The position numbers and the translations under genes were made by a program. Shown one piece after another: positions 6,346-10,272 of a stretch of 10,272 bases of DNA (its first letter is position 1; the number at the start of each line of letters is the position of its first letter). The stretch is taken from contig DATDPZ010000191.1 in the NCBI GenBank assembly GCA_035292525.1, positions 1 to 10,272 of the forward strand, written 5' to 3'. Under the pieces are notes generated by a model, which did no database searches, was not told the origin of the DNA, and saw only the letters and a list, made by a program, of their open reading frames with translations. The DNA comes from VBAS01 sp035292525. Lineage in GTDB: Bacteria > Bacteroidota > Bacteroidia > Chitinophagales > Chitinophagaceae.

Positions 6346-6795
6346 TTAACTCACCGGGATACTTTTTACTTTCTTAGGTTCTTTTACTTCCATTTTAGGA
6401 ATGATGATTTTTAATTCACCATTTTTGTAAGCCGCATCAATCTGGTTGTAGTTGCAATTTTCCGGAAGGGAAAAACTCCTGCTCCAACTGCTGTAATTGT
6501 ACTCCCGGCGATTATACCGGTCGTTATTATCTTTTTCCTCTCTTTCATGTTCAGCACTGATAGTAAGCATTTCATCAAATGCTTCTATTTTAAAATCTTT
6601 TTTCTCTAATCCGGGAGCCGCTATGCTGAGTTTAAATTCCTTGTCTGTCTCCGTTACATTTACGGCCGGAATGTTCATTACCTTACCAAAATTGGTAAAT
6701 TCATCCAGGGGAGCATTAAATAACCGGTCCATCCAACCCGTGTCAAATAAAGTGGGCCAGGAAGTTCTGGGTTTGTCAACTGCTTTTGTTTCCAT
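6346..6795 (-). CDS. hsp20: Small heat shock protein, Hsp20/alpha-crystallin family
   Basis: A 149-residue ATP-independent holdase chaperone of the cytoplasm. An N-terminal arm (1-42, with WMDRLFNAPLDEF) is followed by the alpha-crystallin domain (about 43-134). This starts at PAVNVTETDKEFKLSIAAPGL and ends with the family signature A-x-Y-K-N-G-E-L-K-I-I-I-P-K. The C-terminal tail holds I146-P-V148, the I-x-I/V motif that docks between subunits. It is convergent with the two-component genes and sits downstream of the Hsp15-like gene on the same strand (111 bp apart). The gap contains a near-perfect FNR-like box and a separate 14-bp palindrome, so oxygen or nitric oxide control as well as heat control is possible. 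I saw no clear -7 box. Confidence 0.95.
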   Translation of the reverse strand: METKAVDKPRTSWPTLFDTGWMDRLFNAPLDEFTNFGKVMNIPAVNVTETDKEFKLSIAAPGLEKKDFKIEAFDEMLTISAEHEREEKDNNDRYNRREYNYSSWSRSFSLPENCNYNQIDAAYKNGELKIIIPKMEVKEPKKVKSIPVS

Positions 6796-6850
6796 ATTTA
6801 TAATTTTAAAGGATGAATAAAATTGTTAACTGCAGCAATGTCGCATATAA

Positions 6851-6864
6851 TTTTTCCGGAAAAA
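6851..6864. promoter_or_regulatory. 14-bp perfect palindrome upstream of hsp20
   Basis: TTTTTCCGGAAAAA is fully self-complementary with no loop, so it is better read as a protein-binding site than as a hairpin. It lies about 56-69 bp before the hsp20 ATG. It is not a CIRCE element and no regulator can be named. Confidence 0.3.
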
Positions 6865-6886
6865 ATGATACAGGTAAGAATTGAAG

Positions 6887-6900
6887 TTGATTTTAATCAG
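6887..6900. promoter_or_regulatory. FNR-like box upstream of hsp20
   Basis: TTGAT-TTTA-ATCAG matches the FNR consensus TTGAT-N4-ATCAA at 9 of 10 positions, the best of the four such sites here. It lies just past the stop codon of the S4 gene. Its centre (6893.5) is 98 bp before the hsp20 ATG. No good TAnnTTTG box stands 29.5 bp downstream on the minus strand (TTTTTCCG is there), so a class I arrangement or repression cannot be excluded. Confidence 0.4.
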
Positions 6901-6906
6901 GAAGTT

Positions 6907-7314
6907 TTACTCATCAAAAAAATCTTCCCTGTCCCTTCTTTGATTTTTAGCAGGGCGTCCGGTTTTGCTTAATCTTTTTCCGGTGGGAAAACTGTTGACT
7001 GTAACAGGAGATTCAAGCCGGAGAAGCTGTAATCTTTCTATCTCTTCTGCCGGAGTAGTATCAATATAATTTTCGACTGCTTCGGTATTAACCCCTCTTT
7101 TTTGCAGCAGCCGGGTTATTTTTATCCTCCATCTTTTGGTTTCTGTTCTGACCTCATACTCATCATTTATTTGTACCTGTCTTGATGGCTTTACTTTTAA
7201 AGCATTGAATTTTACTCTACCGCTATCACAGGCTTTTGTTGCCAAACTTCTTGTTTTAAAAAGACGGATGGCCCATAGATATTTATCCAGACGAAGTTTT
7301 TCTTTTGCTGCCAT
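6907..7314 (-). CDS. hslR: S4-domain RNA-binding protein, Hsp15/HslR-like
   Basis: A 135-residue basic protein with an N-terminal S4 RNA-binding domain (about 7-55: LRLDKYLWAIRLFKTRSLATK, then the turn GRVKFNALKVKPSRQV) and a C-terminal Lys/Arg-rich tail (GKRLSKTGRPAKNQRRDRE). Domain order, length and tail match E. coli Hsp15 (133 residues). That protein binds stalled 50S subunits carrying a nascent chain and helps recycle them after heat shock. The function here is by homology; orthologues in Bacteroidota are little studied. It is upstream of hsp20 on the same strand with no evident terminator between, so the two may share a transcript as stress genes. A perfect TAnnTTTG box lies 5-12 bases before the ATG. 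Confidence 0.88.
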   Translation of the reverse strand: MAAKEKLRLDKYLWAIRLFKTRSLATKACDSGRVKFNALKVKPSRQVQINDEYEVRTETKRWRIKITRLLQKRGVNTEAVENYIDTTPAEEIERLQLLRLESPVTVNSFPTGKRLSKTGRPAKNQRRDREDFFDE

Positions 7315-7318
7315 GAAT

Positions 7319-7326
7319 CAAAATTA
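7319..7326 (-). promoter_or_regulatory. Candidate -7 box very close to the hslR start
   Basis: On the minus strand 7326-7319 reads TAATTTTG, a perfect TAnnTTTG. A TTTC (7351-7348) sits 21 bp upstream as a possible -33 element. Transcription would start at or next to the ATG, implying a leaderless message. In AT-rich DNA a chance match is quite possible. Confidence 0.25.
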
Positions 7327-7355
7327 ATAAGTGGATTTTCAAATGTGGAAAGTCC

Positions 7356-7471
7356 GGGGAACACAACGATCACAACGAATGACACAAAAAACACTACGAG
7401 AGGAATTAATTAGTACTCTTTGTGTCCGTTGTGATTTTTTTGGTGTTCTTTGTGTTAATTAAATTTTCCCC
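7356..7471. repeat. Imperfect long inverted repeat rich in CACAA/TTGTG units
   Basis: Two arms of about 49 bp (7360-7408 and 7409-7456) are imperfect reverse complements around the centre AATTAATT. The outer ends GGGGAA (7356-7361) and TTCCCC (7466-7471) also pair if an unpaired AT-rich stretch is allowed. The arms consist of short units such as CACAACGA, CACAAAAA, TTTGTGTCC and TTTGTGTT. It fills most of the 164-bp gap between the WG gene and hslR, which holds no gene. It may be a folded RNA element, a transcript end, or a dispersed intergenic repeat. Confidence 0.55.
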
Positions 7472-7478
7472 TAAAGTT

Positions 7479-9638
7479 TTATTTGACAAGTGGAGATTTT
7501 ATAATGGTAAATGTTTTTCCCAATCTTGCCAAAGCCCTGTCTTTTTCAAAAGTTGTTAATGTATTAAGTACTGGTTCTTTAAGTACCTTCCCGGTTTTAT
7601 CTATTACGCCCCATCCACTACCATCATAAAAAATAAATACTCCGTTTTCGCCGGGAAATATATTGTTATAACTGATGTCTAAGACGATTGTTCCGGATTT
7701 GTCAACTATTCCCCATTTTGTTCCTGATTTTACTCTTCCATATCCATACTTAAAACTTTCTGTACTGTCATAGATTGGTTTCACAATTGTTTCTCCCTTT
7801 GCATTTAGAAATCCCCATTTACCTGCTTCTTTAACAGCAAACATACCATCTGAACAAAATTTTAAAGTTTGTGCATTCTCCAGCCTTTTAACTATTTCAC
7901 CTTTTTTATTTATTATTTCATAGATTTTATCATCCTTACTGATGATCGCTACATCCTCCCAAAAAAGATAAGCTTTCCATGCCGCGATACTGAATGCTTC
8001 TTTTAACAGGGTATTGATATAATAATAAGTATGGGGAGCATCTCCATGTCCTTTAATCTTACCTAATGCAAAGCCAGATCTGAATTCAAGCAATTCATCA
8101 TATTCTCTTGGCGGATCTTTCAGGTTTCCGCTTTTATCCACAAAAAAATATTTTCCATTATTTTTCATCAATCCCCATCCATCCCTGAAACCATAGAGGG
8201 TATCATATTTTACGGGTAGAATCATTTCATTTTTAGAAGTAATATAACCAGACTTGGTTTTGCCATTAATGGTTTGGGATACTTTTGAAATGCCATCAAT
8301 AAAGGCAGTAAATCCTGTATAGTCAGGTGGTATGATTTTATTTCCATTTATATCCAGGAATCCATAAACAGTTCCTGTTTTTGATTTATACCCGGCAATC
8401 CCATCAGAAAAAGTATAAATACCATCGCAATCGTCTATAGCTTTTAAAACTTTTCCGGATTTATCAATGAGTGCATAAGGATTTTCGGTATTCTCATAAA
8501 CTGCAAAACCGTCTTTGTCAAAAGTTTTGAAAGTTGTACCCGCTTCAGTTAAAAGACCCAGATCAGTTCCTGTTTTATTTATATAATGGTATTTTGCATC
8601 AGTCATTTTTACCCAGGCACCGCCGGCATTATCAAAATTTGTGGCGTCTAAAAAAACAGGATTTAATATCCATTTTCCATTTTTATCCATATAACCATAC
8701 CTTGTTGTTTCAGGATCTTTGGCATAAACAAGGTGATTATAGAAGGAACCCGGGGTTTCATATTTTATCGGGATGACTTCATTCCCTTTTTTATCAATAA
8801 AGCCATAAATAGAACTTAAAGTGCTGGTTGGTGATTTTTTTCCAACTTTTGCCAACCCGTTATTTTCAAAATCATACGCATTATCGTATTTGGCAATTAT
8901 AACTTCATCGCCTTTTAAATCAAGGTAGCCGTATTTATTATTCACTTTGCACAATACCATTCCATTTTTGCAACTATATAACGAAAAAACTGATTTTGTT
9001 TTTTCAAAAAGCCATTTGCCGGTTATATCAATTACGCCATATTGTGTACCCTTTTCAGCAACCAGCACTTTATTTGTTGAAGAATAGGCAAGATAATTAT
9101 ACTCGGCGGGTAATAATTGTTTTCCGTTTTTATCTATCAGTCCCCATTTACCATTTTGTTTTATAGTTACCATATTGGTATCAACCCGGATATCTTCATA
9201 AACTGTTGGAATCAGCTCCTTGTTCTGCAAAGTGAGCAACCCATAATATTTTTTACCAGAAATTGTTTTGGTAACCAGCACAAAATTTCCAAACTGAGTA
9301 TAGGGAGAGAGAGATTCATGTTCAATTGGAATTATAATTTTGCCTGCTTTATCCACCAGTCCGGATTTTTTGTCTTTAATAACTTTTACATAACCATTTT
9401 GAAAATAAGGAATAACTGCCACCGTAGCAGTAATACTATCTAAAGAGTAAATGGCGGGTATTACTACAGTACCATTTTTATCCATATAACCAACCTTGCC
9501 TTTAAAGTCGAACCCGAACATTCCACTACCACTGTATTCAAGTTTGGAATAATTAAGATTTGATGTTACGACAAACGCCTGTTTTACCTGCGCAGATATG
9601 AATACAGGAGTCAGCAGCAATAGATAAAAGAATTTCAT
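7479..9638 (-). CDS. Secreted WG-repeat protein, function unknown
   Basis: A 719-residue protein with a Sec signal peptide (MKFFYLLLLTPVFISAQ, cleavage after about residue 16). Almost all of the rest is tandem WG repeats (WG_beta_rep family). The unit is roughly G-K-W/Y-G-[FLIV]-[ILM]-D-K-x-G-K-x-[IV]-[IL]-P-x-x-Y-[DE], about 35-45 residues long. Around 18 units can be counted, some degenerate (YHYINKTG, YYYINTLL). Clear copies include GKWGLIDKNGKQLLPAEY, SIYGFIDKKGNEVIPIKY and GKWGFLNAKGETIVKPIY. There is no lipobox, membrane anchor, enzyme domain or T9SS C-terminal domain, so a soluble periplasmic or exported protein is likely. The family lacks a general function; a binding surface is a guess. 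It has its own unit, with a terminator behind the preceding M20 gene and an inverted repeat after its stop. Confidence 0.9.
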   Translation of the reverse strand: MKFFYLLLLTPVFISAQVKQAFVVTSNLNYSKLEYSGSGMFGFDFKGKVGYMDKNGTVVIPAIYSLDSITATVAVIPYFQNGYVKVIKDKKSGLVDKAGKIIIPIEHESLSPYTQFGNFVLVTKTISGKKYYGLLTLQNKELIPTVYEDIRVDTNMVTIKQNGKWGLIDKNGKQLLPAEYNYLAYSSTNKVLVAEKGTQYGVIDITGKWLFEKTKSVFSLYSCKNGMVLCKVNNKYGYLDLKGDEVIIAKYDNAYDFENNGLAKVGKKSPTSTLSSIYGFIDKKGNEVIPIKYETPGSFYNHLVYAKDPETTRYGYMDKNGKWILNPVFLDATNFDNAGGAWVKMTDAKYHYINKTGTDLGLLTEAGTTFKTFDKDGFAVYENTENPYALIDKSGKVLKAIDDCDGIYTFSDGIAGYKSKTGTVYGFLDINGNKIIPPDYTGFTAFIDGISKVSQTINGKTKSGYITSKNEMILPVKYDTLYGFRDGWGLMKNNGKYFFVDKSGNLKDPPREYDELLEFRSGFALGKIKGHGDAPHTYYYINTLLKEAFSIAAWKAYLFWEDVAIISKDDKIYEIINKKGEIVKRLENAQTLKFCSDGMFAVKEAGKWGFLNAKGETIVKPIYDSTESFKYGYGRVKSGTKWGIVDKSGTIVLDISYNNIFPGENGVFIFYDGSGWGVIDKTGKVLKEPVLNTLTTFEKDRALARLGKTFTIIKSPLVK

Positions 9639-9662
9639 GTTGATGGTTTTTCAGGTTTAAAT

Positions 9663-9695
9663 AAAAAAAACCTTACGTTATTTATGTAAGGTTTT
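9663..9695 (-). terminator. Intrinsic terminator of the M20 peptidase gene
   Basis: AAAACCTTAC (9667-9676) and GTAAGGTTTT (9686-9695) form a perfect 10-bp stem with a 9-base loop. On the minus strand the stem runs straight into a T-run (TTTTTTTT then AT, to 9661), the classic form. It lies 23 bp after the M20 stop and 25 bp before the WG gene, and separates the two units. Confidence 0.85.
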
Positions 9696-9717
9696 CATTT
9701 GCAGATTTACCACTTTT

Positions 9718-10272
9718 TTATCTCTTTGAAAAATGTTTATGAAAATGGGGAATGGTTTCTATTCCCTTATAATAATTTGCCAGGTTAAATTTTTCATTCG
9801 GACTGTGCAGGTTATCGCTATCCAGGCCAAAACCCATAAATACGATTTTGATGCCGAGTTCCTTTTCAAACAAAGCGCTGATGGGGATACTGCCACCACC
9901 ACGTACCGGAATGGGGTCTTTACCAAAAGTGTCTTTAATAGCTGCTGCAGCTGCTTTGTAGGCTTTGCTGTCCACCTGGGTCAGGTAAGGTTCACCTCCA
10001 TGATGCAGAGTTGCTTTCAGATCTACCGTTGCCGGGGCAATTTTATGCAGGTGATTGATCAGCAGTTCGGTTATTTTACGACTGCTCTGATTGGGTACCA
10101 GTCTTGCTGAGATCTTTGCATATGCTTTGGAAGGAAGAACTGTTTTTGCGCCTTCGCCGGTATAACCTCCCCATATTCCATTAACTTCAAGGGTGGGCCG
10201 GATGCCGGTTCTTTCATTGGTGGTATAACCTTTTTCACCCCATAATTCAGTTACTCCCAGGTCATCCATAAA
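9718..10272 (-). CDS. M20-family metallopeptidase/dipeptidase, C-terminal part
   Basis: The last 184 residues of a protein whose start lies beyond the right edge; the ATG at 10269 is internal, since the frame continues to base 10272. It shows the end of the dimerisation (lid) domain (IWGGYTGEGAKTVLPSKAYAKISARLVPNQ). The catalytic domain then resumes: RGGGSIPI, and DNLHSPNEKFNL with the conserved metal-binding histidine. These are hallmarks of M20 dipeptidases of the carnosinase/CPG2 type, which use two zinc ions to cleave dipeptides or N-acyl amino acids. Substrate and location cannot be judged without the N-terminus. An intrinsic terminator follows. Confidence 0.92.
   Translation of the reverse strand, partial: FMDDLGVTELWGEKGYTTNERTGIRPTLEVNGIWGGYTGEGAKTVLPSKAYAKISARLVPNQSSRKITELLINHLHKIAPATVDLKATLHHGGEPYLTQVDSKAYKAAAAAIKDTFGKDPIPVRGGGSIPISALFEKELGIKIVFMGFGLDSDNLHSPNEKFNLANYYKGIETIPHFHKHFSKR

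Noticed and set aside
7212..7394. Minus-strand 60-codon frame overlapping the start of hslR
   Set aside because: It overlaps the conserved S4 domain in another frame and runs into the inverted repeat; no family resemblance.
7356..7471. CRISPR array or insertion sequence end
   Set aside because: The CACAA units are short, irregular and arranged as one inverted repeat, without equal spacers, a transposase gene or target-site duplication.
10267..10269. ATG as the start of the M20 protein
   Set aside because: The frame stays open to the window edge and the visible part is only the C-terminal portion of an M20 enzyme; the catalytic N-terminal motifs must lie outside.

Overview
The window looks like chromosome from a member of the Bacteroidota, probably the Chitinophagales. 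The evidence is AT-rich coding DNA without Shine-Dalgarno sequences, TAnnTTTG-type -7 promoter boxes, a WG-repeat protein, lipoprotein signal peptides on the respiratory proteins, and a clade II (Sec-type, not Tat) nitrous oxide reductase. Genus-level placement is not possible from this sequence alone.

Layout. Positions 1-2487 (minus strand) hold a small operon: a lipoprotein c-type cytochrome followed by nosZ, which runs off the left edge a few codons after its last conserved motif. A 165-bp divergent control region (2488-2652) separates it from a plus-strand series: an Rrf2-family regulator with Fe-S-type cysteines, a Ric/ScdA/YtfE di-iron repair protein, a soluble PAS histidine kinase, and a response regulator fused to a CRP/FNR-type DNA-binding module (to 6286). 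A strong hairpin closes this series. On the minus strand follow Hsp20 (6346-6795), an Hsp15-like S4 RNA-binding protein (6907-7314), an intergenic imperfect inverted repeat, a 719-residue secreted WG-repeat protein (7479-9638), a clear intrinsic terminator, and the C-terminal part of an M20 metallopeptidase that enters from the right edge.

How it may work together. The left 6.3 kb reads as a module for nitrous oxide respiration and nitrosative stress: a terminal N2O reductase with an electron donor, an Fe-S sensor regulator, a repair protein for NO-damaged metal centres, and a two-component pair whose output domain is CRP/FNR-like. The most notable observation is a set of TGA-N6-TCA (FNR/DNR-like) palindromes. 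Two sit back to back between the divergent operons, and each is centred exactly 29.5 bp upstream of its own perfect TAnnTTTG box, the geometry of a class II CRP/FNR activator site. A third, with a weaker -7 box at the same distance, precedes ric. A fourth, the best sequence match, lies upstream of hsp20. I infer that the REC-CRP fusion, or another CRP/FNR protein of this genome, controls all of these genes.

No tRNA, rRNA, CRISPR array, insertion sequence or phage gene was seen. No gene-free stretch exceeds 300 bases.
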